This document shows, one piece after another, positions 13,701 to 25,700 of a DNA stretch of 64,000 bases. The stretch comes from Aptenodytes patagonicus (taxonomy: Eukaryota; Chordata; Aves; Sphenisciformes; Spheniscidae): the NCBI RefSeq assembly GCF_965638725.1, contig NC_134975.1:1562179-1626178 (forward strand), read 5' to 3'. Made by a program: the position numbers and the translations under genes. Within the stretch, counting starts at the first letter, position 1. The number at the start of each line of letters is the position of its first letter. The notes beneath the pieces were generated by a model. That model was given only the letters and a program-made list of their open reading frames with translations. It did not search any database and had not been told where the DNA came from.

Positions 13701-16700
13701 CATTTGAGGTATGTATAACAGAATGCATCTTTCTTTCCCCGTTTCCTGTGTAGAACTGATAGCCTTGTAGATCTCTTAGGTTTGTAACTTAAGCGTTAAT
13801 GTTTTTTTAAAAGATACACTGAAGAACTCATTGCAGTTAGATATATTCAGTGTTCCCCTTTCATAAAGGTCTCCCACAGTGCTAAAACGATGACTGTACC
13901 AGGGATTCCCTCCCCTTCTCCTCATCACTTCACTCGCATATAGTGCAATTCTTGATGTGGGGAATGTTTTTCTATCCTCAGGCAAATCCGCTTTGCCTCA
14001 AATGTCCTCCCTTCTGTTGCAGGTTATCCCTGTGAACTCGGCTGGCTCTCCAGTGGGTGATGTGCCATTTGTCCGTTCTGGCTTGCTGGGGTTTGTTGGA
14101 CCTGTACGTAATACAGTTTTTGAGCTTGCATTGCTGTATTCTTTTGTTCGTGCTAATAGCTTTGAACGTTTAAAAGAAAAGCATTTGGGTACAGAAGTAT
14201 GTGTAAGGATAGCTTGCTGTGGATAAGATAGTTGAGAGTTAATGGGTTTGCCTGAGCCAGCAGGAGCCCTTACTTTTCCAGCATGTTGTCATTACGGTGC
14301 CTTACTGTGTTGCTTGTTACATTTTTGGATTGCTAATTCTTCTAAAACCAAATGTAAGAAGCTTTTTGTATGGCAGTTCTGCTATGCGTGCTGGAGTGTC
14401 TTGTCTCACTGAGTGGCTAGAATGCTTCTCCTGGTTTAGTCGTAAATGATGTAATTTAAAGAGAAAGAAAACGTGTTTTATACAAATTCCATTGATCTAG
14501 CCATAGTTATGAAATATGCAAGTCAAAGATATTTGAATATCCGCTTTATGTAAGTTACTCACTGATACCTTTTTATCTTTCAGGGCAGTTTGGTGTTTGT
14601 GGTTGGAAAAATGGATGGATTGCTGACAGTTAGCGGACGTAGACACAATGCCGATGACATTGTAGCAACTGGATTGGCAGTAGAGTCAATAAAAACAGTT
14701 TACAGAGGAAGGTTAGCAAAATAAACCTTGCCCCTCCCCATAAGCTTCTGCATGTAATACAGTGGAGCAGAATCTTTAGTATGATCTTCAATTTCTCTTC
14801 AGTAACTGGTTGGTTTGGGTAGCTCGGTTAAAGTAAATATGTTTTTGGTTTAGACAGTAATTGGCCTGATCCTGCCCAACACAGGTCTGTTTTCCCCACT
14901 GTCTTGTCTGGCTTTTCATCAAGTCTGTGTACTTCAAGGGAAGGAATCAAGTAACAATATAAGTCAGTCACGTGGAGAATTTAATTCTCTGTCTCTGTAG
15001 AATTTACTTTTAAGTCTCTGTAGTAGTTAGCTGCTGGCTGATGCTCTGCAGCGAGGAAGAGTTTCATTCACGTCCAAAGGTATTTACTTTTATTTAGCAG
15101 TTGTGGATATAATTTTCTAGACCGTCAGGCAGGGTTGGAGCTCATGTCTCTAAGACTTAACAGGAGATTTTAAGCCCCCTACATCATGTAGATACTTTTA
15201 AAGCTTCTATTGCATTGGTGATTTGCCACAGGTTGGAACAGAAATGTGGTAGCAGGTTGAGAGGACAGGGGACTATGCTATGTAGGAATTTCATCAGAAG
15301 GTGGAATTAATCCCTTACGTACTTCACAAAGTCTTTCCTTTTTGACTTGATTTTAATTGTCTGATGTTTTTTCTCTGTCTTTGCCCCATGGGGTTTTTTT
15401 GAGTTCTGTCTTTAGTCTGTTTCCTTGGCTTCCTATTCCCAAGGAGTAAAACTGGAATTTGTGCCAATATGGCTCTCCCCTTTTCCTTAGGATTGCTGTG
15501 TTCTCAGTATCCGTCTTCTATGATGAGAGGATTGTGGTGGTTGCAGAGCAGAGGCCAGATGCATCTGAAGAGGACAGTTTTCAGTGGATGAGTCGAGTGC
15601 TGCAGGTAAGCCCACTTACATACGTGGACGAGGTGAGTTTGTGCAGTTCTTCAGTGTGTGGGCAGATCAGAGGCCATCAGCATGCCCCAGATGGAAAGAG
15701 CACAGGCTCATGATCCCTCTTGGCACAAGGTATTTTTACAGTGTCACAAGCTGGGTACATCTGCTGTGTACAAGCTGTTCTGTTATGTCCTGAAGGTCCT
15801 GGGAAAGCGGCTGCAACACAGAATAGCGTAGGCTCTGACGAAGTGGTCAGCATTATGCTAGCAAGAGGACTGTGTAGAGAAACACAGTTGCCTCTCAGCA
15901 CTGCAAAGCAGATCCAGTGCTCAAGCTTAGGAGTTTTGCTTTTAGTCTTGGATCACGCTGGTGCTCAAAGTCATGCTTTAAAGCCGCCCTTATCTTTGGA
16001 GATTCATTTTCAGCAGGGAGACAGTAAGCAGAGAAAGGTTAAAACAGCTGAATGAGTGTAGTCCTAAGAAAGTAGAATGAGTAGCAAATACTTTGAGAGC
16101 TGCCCGCATCGTGTGTATGTCATTCTTGGGAATGATGTTTCAGGTTGTGAAGTATGCAAACTGGGGAGAAAAATCAGGGAAGTACCTGGTGGTCTGAATA
16201 ATGTATTAGATGCCTGAATGCTGAGGCGGACAAAAAGGAACAGTGTGATGGTTCAGAGGAGACAGATGGATAAAATCCTGAGATCAAAATCATATGATTC
16301 ATCGAGCAACTGTATATTTTGGGATTTTGGTCATGAAAGATTTAAAAATGGATTTCTTGTATATGAAATGAACTATAAAGGCAGGGATGCTAACAAGCAC
16401 TTAACTCTTACATTAGAGCTCACTGATGTTAGAGAGATGAAATGGAATGATAGGGACTGACTTGCTCCCCCATACCTTACAAGTGCAGGGATTTGTCTTG
16501 CAGTTTGTCAGTGCAGCGAGTAACAGTAGACTGTATCCAGTGGTACCAAGAATTCAATTGACCATCTTTCCTTTCTCTAGGCAATTGACAGCATTCACCA
16601 AGTGGGTGTATATTGCCTTGCTCTTGTGCCAGCCAATACGTTGCCAAAAACTCCGTTGGGAGGGATCCATATCTCTCAAACTAAACAGCACTTTCTGGAG

Positions 16701-19700
16701 GGCTCTCTGCATCCGTGCAACATCCTCATGTGCCCACACACGTGTGTGACGAACTTGCCAAAACCCAGGCAGAAACAACCAGGTAACACGAGCCCCTTTT
16801 GTTTAACGTTAGTAAACTGAAGTTCACAATCTCAGACCTAGGAAGCTGTGTGATGCCTCCGACACTGAGTGTCCTGCTTGCTGGGGACCAGAGCTTGTCT
16901 TGTGGCCTGTGGCTGGGGCGTGTTTGAGGCCTCTCTTTGCATGTGTCAGTCAGGAATTTTGATTCCTACCTTTGAATTCATTGGGATTCTCTCTACTGAT
17001 CAATAGGAGACTATCAATGCCTTCTGAGCTCTATCAGTGAGGTTTCATTACTTACCTTCTTGCACCCATGCCCAGGAGCAGTGGGATCCTACAGAGAATC
17101 TTTGTACCTTTGCTGTCCTGTAGATTGTAATTCTAGGCCGGCTCCTTTCCATTTGCATTAAAAGTCCAGATTTCATGCGGCTGTTCTTCCATCAACAGGT
17201 GTTGGCCCTGCCTCTGTGATGGTGGGGAACCTGGTTGCTGGGAAGCGTATTGCTCAAGCCTCTGGAAGAGATCTTGGTCAAATAGAAGACAATGATTTAG
17301 TTAAAAAGGTAAATCAGTATTTGTTACAGCTAGAGAATGGGAAAAGAATTTACCCTACAGCTGAATGCAAAGCAGCAACGTGAAGTGGACGTAAGTACTG
17401 CCTTTGAAGTAGAAGCACTAGTATTTAATTACCGCCTCTTTGTTTCAGCACCAGTTCCTGACAGAGGTATTACAGTGGAGAGCTCAAGCAACTCCTGACC
17501 ACCCACTCTTCCTTTTATTAAATGCCAAGGTACAGTCAGTACTGAGTTGTTGGGGTTTTTTAAGGTCCACAGCATGTTATTCAGCGCAAGTTTGAGACTG
17601 TCTAAAATCTTTTGCCCACTCCAGTGTCCTCTATTTAGTCTCTGTATTGGATTTTGCCCATAGATTTGTAACTTAAAATTTGAACCTTTGAACCTATAGG
17701 TCACTTCATCTAAATGACTGTCATGGTTCAATGCTTCATTTTAAAACTGAGCGTGTTTGTAGGTCCCACTGGTTCCTGTATCATTTAATGCTGTATCCCT
17801 GTTGAGTATATTCTGGCAAGGTTCTGGTGCAAGAAGACCTGAACTGACTCCCTGGAAGGTAGAATTTTCTAGAGCAGATCTAACTCCATCTCTCTCTTTT
17901 TGATATTGTAGTGGATAAATGGCTCATTGAATGCCAGCAGCCTATAGGTATAGATAACTAGTAGCTATAGACTGATGCTAGCAAGCAAGTTTGGGTTTTT
18001 GCAGCAGCCATTTTACTGATACATGTTGTGCCAGGCCTTGTTTAGAGCATTTTTGTCTCCTTTCAAGGGAACCACTGTGTGCACAGCCACCTGCCTTCAG
18101 TTGCACAAAAAAGCTGAGAGAATTGCATCAGTTCTGTGTGACAAAGGACATCTCAATGCAGGAGACAATGTGGTGCTTCTTTATCCTCCTGGTAAGCAAG
18201 TTTTAATAATGACTGCATCCCACTGTGGAAATGCAGCATGGTCATTCTTTGAAATCTCATTGAGATCTGGAAATACAGGAGAGAGAATTGAAACAGCGTA
18301 CCTTAGGGACTGCATAACTCTCTGATCTGGTTTTGAGTCCAGAGAGGGCTGTCCTAATGTCTTGCCAGTATCAGGACTCAATCTTCGATTCTCTAGAGTT
18401 TTGGAAAAGCCAATTTGTACCTTCTCACTCCTGGCTAGATCTTGCTGTGTCATGATGTTTAGAATAAAAACCTCTAAGACTTCTGTGGTTATCAAAGATC
18501 CTCTGGTATGATATGTTCACTGCAAAGTTATTAGAAACTTGTGACTGCGCTGCATGTGCTGGAGAATTGCGCTAGTCACCCTAACAGAAACTCCTCAGCT
18601 CCTGGTCTATTCAGATCTTGTCTGTCTGAAGTCACATTGCCAGCTGGCAGCTTTTCATCCAGGGAAAGCATGTAGTTTGCTATGAGAAATGGCAGGGTGG
18701 CTTCTGGGAGAGACTGGTGCCGTTGCCTTCAGCTGTGCAGAAGATGGACACTTCACGTGAGACTGTTGGGTGCCTTTTCTCCAGCAGCAGGCTGGGAACA
18801 GTGGGAAGTGCAGTCTGCCTGCTGTGGCTGGTAGCACACAGCTTAATCACTTGGCATGTGTAAGATGCTCACTGCTAGTGAGAGGTGCTCTCTGGTGTGT
18901 GTACTTCTTGCCCTGCCAGACAATTCTGTTTTGTCCTGACTGACTTTTGAGTCATTTGACACTTGGAACATTCTTTTCCTGTAAGATGGATATGGTTTTC
19001 TGTGTGGTCAGTCTTCTCTACTTTCCCAGTCCTCTATCCCAAGCTTTCTTAGCTTCCTTGTTGTGCTGCCCTTGGTGTTTGAACTGTTTACGTTGCCCAT
19101 CTGTGCTGTGGAAGTGACTAGTGTGTGTACCACCTTCTAATGGAAATTGTAACCAATGCTTGGAGAAAAAGTTCTCAGGGGAAAGGCTGATGTCACCGGG
19201 GTGGCCATCCACCAGTGTCCTACACTACAGCCTATCGTGTCCTTGCAGGCATTGAGCTAATCACCGCGTTCTATGGCTGTTTGTATGCTGGCTGCATCCC
19301 CGTGACCGTGAGACCACCTCATGCTCAGAGCCTCACTGCTACTCTGCCCACTGTGCGAATGATCGTGGAAGTGAGTAACGGGGCTGTAGCTGAGAGCATG
19401 GCTGGAGCACTCTTGCTTCGGCCTCTCAGACTCGAGTGGTTAACACAGCTGTCCAGCCTCCCATGCTGTTTACATGACAGCAGTGATTGAAGCACATCTT
19501 ACAACTGAAGGACAGTATTTTCATTCATGAAGTGCAAGAGAGAACCACCTCTCCTTATGTGGCAAGAGGAATTGCTATGAAACAGGTGGTTTCTGAGAGA
19601 TACTAACGTGATATTAGCACTCAAAATTTCACATTGACACTCCTTACTGCTGGGCAAGTGCAGATCCTGCTATTAGTTACTTCCCAAGCCCAGTAACCAG

Positions 19701-22700
19701 GAGAGGATGCCTCCCCATTTATAACCATGGGGAGAAAGCTAGATGTAGACTGTGTAATGTTCTCACCTGCTCTAAAGGTCCTGACGTGGTTATTTGCACT
19801 TTAGTCTGCGTTTGGGGTTTTAGTGAAGGATGAGTAGAGAGCAGTGTTGCAAAAGCCAAAGAAATTAATGCAAGTTTGTTAGGGGAAGCTGGCTACAGAT
19901 GGTAAAATACACTCTCTGAACATCAAATCTTGCAATGACAGTGCCACTGGGACATGCTTTTGTCTTTTTTTTAGTAAGTGTTTATCTTTTTAGGTCAGCA
20001 AAGCCGCCTGTATTCTCACAACTCAGACCTTAATGAGACTACTGAAATCCAGAGAGGCAACTGCTGCTGTAGATGTGAAAACCTGGCCAACCATCATTGA
20101 CACAGGTACGGTCCATGGGCTAAAAGACTTTTTTAAGTTCTGTGTAGGTGTTACCATTGACTTCCGAAGAGACTGTCCCCCATTTCAGATGCTAACTGGA
20201 TGGCTCTTAAGAATTTGTTTGAATATTTAGAAAAACAATCCAATATATAAGCTAGGTCTGACCTTGTTTACTGACATCTCTTCTGCATTTCTTGAGTTAT
20301 GCATGGAAAATAATTTTATTGAAAAGCCATGTTGCAGACAACTGTTAATTTCCTTAAGACAAGAGCAAGTTGGTCTCTTCTCCCTTTTCCTGAGAATAAA
20401 TAATTTTCTACATGGGAACTTTGGCAAGAGTCTTGTCATATACTAGTCTGTCTCTTTTGGAAAGAGAATTAATAGAAAGCTTTATTGTCCATCTCGGGCT
20501 TTTTGGAAGTTGTGTTCCCCTTTTAAATACCAGTTCAGGAATCAAAAATTAACCACCTTTGTTCCCTTCTTGTACAGATGACTTGCCCAGGAAGCGGCTG
20601 TCTCAGATCTATAAGCCACCTACGCCTGAAATGTTAGCATATCTAGATTTTAGTGTTTCTACAACAGGCATGCTTACAGGAGTAAAGGTACAGTAAAACG
20701 GTTTTAGAAGACGGGGGTTTTGTTGTCTTGTCTTTGGCTGACATTCTGAACCACCTCTCCCCTCGACCTCCACCAAAGCTGGCTCTTGTAGCTTAAATAA
20801 AGACCATGCTTTTCTCCCAGTAAAGCTATGGATTCGCTGCAGACAATGCAGCGTGACTTTGTGCTGAAGAATTAGTTCTGCAATGTAGGAAGATGGGTCT
20901 CTACAGTGGGCATCAGGAATTCTGCTGCTGCCTCCCACTGGAGAGCTGCCTGTTAGGAGAGCAGTGAGCGATGCGAGTAGCATAGCTGTGAGCTTCTGCT
21001 TTCCCCCCACCAAGAGCAGAACAGGAACGCGGTTGACATAGAAGAGGTTAAGAAACTAAAAAATGAAAGCCTTAGGCTGTCATTAATGATCAGCCGTGTT
21101 TGGAGCCTGAGATGCCTAAAGCTTTTAAGCAATAGCTATTGGTATTGCTATTTCTGGTTTACTGTGGTTCAGAGGGTTCTGCAATGCTCTGCCTCTGCTA
21201 TGGAGGATAAAGGAAGAAGAAACATAGTTTATGGAGAAGCGTTATCAAGGCAAACCTATCTCTGTTCTTACCTACCTGTCTTGATGAAGTCCTATTTTGA
21301 TGTCCTTGAATTTCAGCACAGTCTCTCTTGTGTTGCAGATGTCCCACGCAGCCGTGAGTGGCCTTTGCAGGGCAATCAAGCTTCAATGTGAGCTCTACTC
21401 CTCTCGGCAGATTGCAATTTGTCTTGACCCCTATTGTGGACTAGGTTTTGTGCTCTGGTGCCTTTGCAGGTATGACTTTTAAGGGGGAAAAGATTAACTC
21501 TTGGCTGGTTATAAATGGGAAATGGCAGTCCGCGTCTTTATCTGGTGTAATTACAGACAGATTATGTTGACATTACCAAAATGACTAATCTACAGTAAGG
21601 GGAGAATTTGTCTTTGAACTGACAATAATACGTTCCCTTTTCCTGCAGATTAGCAAGATGTTATCCTGTCTTGATTACGCATATTTGTGCTGCCAAATAA
21701 TACTGGCTCCAGAATGTTTCTCTTGCCTTTCTTCCTTGATTATACGTTGCAGTAAGGGAGTTTTCGTTCTGTAAACTGTGTGGTTGAGCCAGTTCTCTTC
21801 CTTCACTCTGTCAGTGTGTGTGCACATTTGTATGTGTATAAATTGTTATTCTTATGCAGTAAGTTGTATTTTTAAAACAATGTTGCTACAGAAGCATTGG
21901 AGCTATTATCAGTTTGCCTCAGATGCAGAGTCCCACAACCTGCTTTTGGTCTAGCAGGAACGTAACATGAAAACACAGTAAATAGTAATTTAAAGATAAC
22001 TCCATGCCACACAAAAATGTTTTCTTCCTTAATGTTCTTTACAGTGTATATTCTGGACACCAGTCAATTTTAATTCCTCCTATGGAGCTGGAATCCAATC
22101 TTTTTCTCTGGTTATCTACTGTCAGCCAGTATAAAATAAGGGACACTTTCTGTTCCTATTCAGTCATGGAACTGTGCACAAAGGGACTTGGAAACCAAGT
22201 TGAAATGTTAAAGGTAAGAAACATTTCTTGAATGTTATGTTACATAAATGAAGGAAACTGTGGTAGTAAAGCAAAGTGATACGATTGTTAAATACAACAG
22301 CTTTCCTGTTGCACAAGTCTCCAGTCCACAGCTTGCTCAAAAAGCAAAAGCACCAAAAAACGTTTGCAGCCCCAGGAAATTAAAAGGATTGAAATTGAGT
22401 CGGGTGTACGTATTGCAGTGTAGGTAGCACGTTGCCAGTGAGTGTCAGAGACTGCTGGGCAAACCCTAGAGGGAGGATGCCAGCAGCAGAATGCTATGCA
22501 GAAGAATTGCTTATATAACAGTCTGCAGTGAAGGCTGAGGCCAGCACATGATGTAAAGCACACACGTTAGGCAATTTGCTAAATAGAGGTGTTTTCTCCT
22601 TGGAGATGAGAGGAAGGAAAAAAATAGCTACATAAAACACTTGAGGTGGCTTTTTGCATGGGGTTTGCTGAAATAGTGTACTCCATCTATATGATTACGG

Positions 22701-25700
22701 GTCAGTCTTGTTCTGTTGGCGGCAGAGTTCTGAAGGTGTCTGCTTTGTTGTGTGTCACCAGTTAAACAGAATAATGCACAGGTTTGAACATCTGGCTAGT
22801 GCTGTTCAGTGCATTCATGATCATGTCTAGAAATAATAATGGATTCTGGTCCCAGTTTTGTTGAAGACTTGGTGTAATCCCAGTAAGTGACTTTACTCTC
22901 GCTTGGTTTGGTTTCCATCTATGTAAATAGTGAATAACAGATGTAATCTTAGCTGAAAAGCACTGCAGAAGCATGTGATGCTACGTTCTGTAGCAGAGAA
23001 AGAAGCACTGTTAATGCATATTTTGTTCTAGCAGTATTTCTAGGCTCTGGTCAGACACGTTTTACAATGACAAGTAGAAGCTGAAAAGAGGAAATAACTT
23101 GAATACAAGAACAGGGTTTGTCCTGCATTTCTTGAGTGGGATTCCAGGGATAAAAAGCAAATGTCACTTCTTGTGAGGGGACAGATGTTGGTGCAGTGTG
23201 GCAGAGGTAATTAACATATACAGTCCTTTGCACTCACTTGTGTCTTTTTCAGGCACGAGGAATTAATCTGTCCTGTGTCCGGACTTGTGTGGTAGTTGCA
23301 GAGGAACGGCCGCGAGTTTCTCTCACTCATTCCTTCTCCAAACTCTTCAAAGACATTGGCCTGTCATCTCGTGCTGTAAGCACCACCTTTGGATCAAGAG
23401 TCAACGTTGCTATCTGTTTACAGGTAACACGAGTGCTTTCTAGTGCATGCGTTGTCACTGGCATCAGATTTCCAGATTCTGTTGTATTCTGAATCGTCAA
23501 ACTTCCTAATCTGCACACACTTCGGCGTTGTTAGCATAGCCCAACATCTGCTTTGTAGAGAACAGCTGGCACAAGATTTAAGCAGCTTCTCTTGTTTTCA
23601 ACTGCCAGATTATATACCAGGTGCTCAAAACAACTGAAACATGACATTAGAGAACTGTTTATTTCCATGTAAACAATGACTACTTGCCCCAGGGCTGATA
23701 GCTGAGAGTGCTTGGGCTGTCTCCATAGCAGCTCCCCCCTCCCCAAAGATGCATCCTACACTAGAGAGAAAATAGCCTGTTTACTGAAGTGTTCCCCTTA
23801 GTGCAACTGTGAAGGTGGGGAAATGTGAATATGAATTTTGCTGCCAGTAAGAAACCCCTGGAAACGTTTATGAGCTCAGGCAGAAGTTACCCTGACTTCT
23901 GTAGATACATTAATTTTTTTTTTTTAAAATGTTAACTCTTCAGGGAACATCTGGGCCTGATCCCACCACGGTGTATGTAGATCTGAAATCCTTGAGGCAT
24001 GACAGGTACAGTAAGTTTACTTAAACTTATTAATAACTCTATATAAAATGTTGTAATGGGTACTGAGCTATTGCACCTCTCAGTAGATTTCAGCTCTTTT
24101 TTTCCCCTGACAATGTTTTCTTTACCTTCAGAGTACGTCTGGTGGAAAGGGGAGCTCCACAAAGCCTGCTACTTTCAGAATCTGGGAAGGTAATTTCACG
24201 TTATTACCTAGAGGCATGGCACACAGCATCTGATGACCACACATTTCTTTTTATGCCCCTTATGATGTAGATGTGTAGCTAGGAAAGGTAGTCTTGTGGC
24301 ATGGCGTGAGAAGAGAATCATAGAATCACAGAATGGTTTGGGTTGGAAGAGACCTTAAAGATCATCTAATTCCAACCCCCCCTGCCACGGGCAGGGACAC
24401 CTTCCGCTAGACCAGGTTGCTCAAAGCCCCATCCAACCTGGGCTCGGAACACTTCCAGGGATGGGGCATCCACAACTTCTCTGGGCAACCTGTGCCAGTG
24501 CCTCACCACCCTCACAGGGAAGAATTTCTTCCTTATATCTAATCTAAATCTCCCCTCCTTCAGTTTAAAGCCGTTACCCCTTGTCCTATCGCTACAGGCC
24601 CCTGTAAAAAGTCCCTCTCCAGCTTTCTTGTAGGCCCCTTCAGGTACTGGAAGGCTGCTGTAAGGTCTCCCCGGAGCCTTCTCTTCTCCAGGCTGAACAA
24701 CCCCAGCTCTCTCAGCCTGTCTTCAGAGGAGAGGTGCTCCAGCCCTCTGATCACCTTTGTGGCCCTCCTCTGAACTCCCTCCAACAGGTCCATGTCCTCC
24801 TTATGCTGGGGGCCCCAGAGCTGAACGCAGTACCTCCAGGTGGGGTCTCAAGAGAGCGGAGTAGAGGGGGAGAATCACCTCCCTCGACCTGCTGGCCACG
24901 CTTCTTTTGGTGCGGCCCAGGATATGGTTGGCCTTCTGGGCTGCAAGCGCACATTGCCAGGTCATGTTGAGCTTCTCGTCAACCAACGCCCCCAAGTCCT
25001 TCTCCTCGGGGCTGCTCTCAATCCATTCTCCACCCAGCCTGTGTTTGGGCTTGGGATTGTCCCGACCCAGGTGCAGGACCTTGCACTTGGCCTTGTTGAA
25101 CTTCATGAGGTTCGCACGGGCCCACCTCTCAAGCCTGTCAAGGTCCCTCTGGATGGCATCGCTTCCCTCCAGCGCATCGACCGCACCACACAGCTTGGTG
25201 TCATTGGCAAACTTGCCAAGGGTGCACTCAATCCCATTGTCCATGTCGCCAACAAAGATGTTAAACAGCGCTGGTCCCAGTACCGACCCCTGAGGAACAC
25301 CACTTGTCACTGGTCTCCGCTTGGACGTCGAGCCGTTGACCGCAACTCTGAGTGTGACCATCCAGCCAATTCCTTATCCACTGAGTGGTCCATCCATCAA
25401 ATCCATGTCTCTCCAGTTTAGAGACAAGGATGTCGTGCGTGACAGTGTCAAATGCTTTGCACAAGTCCAGGTAGATAGTTAAGTTACACTGTTCCTCTGG
25501 AAAGTTAGTTTGATTTATAATAAAGTATCTGCTGATTTAAGAGCATGCTTTGCTGAAGCAATTGGGAGAATTGGTTCTGTTTACAGTAAATGAACCATAT
25601 CAAAAGTGTCTGCTGTTGTATCCTTGAAATCAGCATGCATTTGAGATTTACTGTAGGTCTTATTCCCTTCTTTAAATGGATTAACAAAAAGATGTTTCCC

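Noticed and set aside
24840-25421. 193-codon + strand frame
   Set aside because: It is the antisense of the CR1 reverse-transcriptase region, not a gene.
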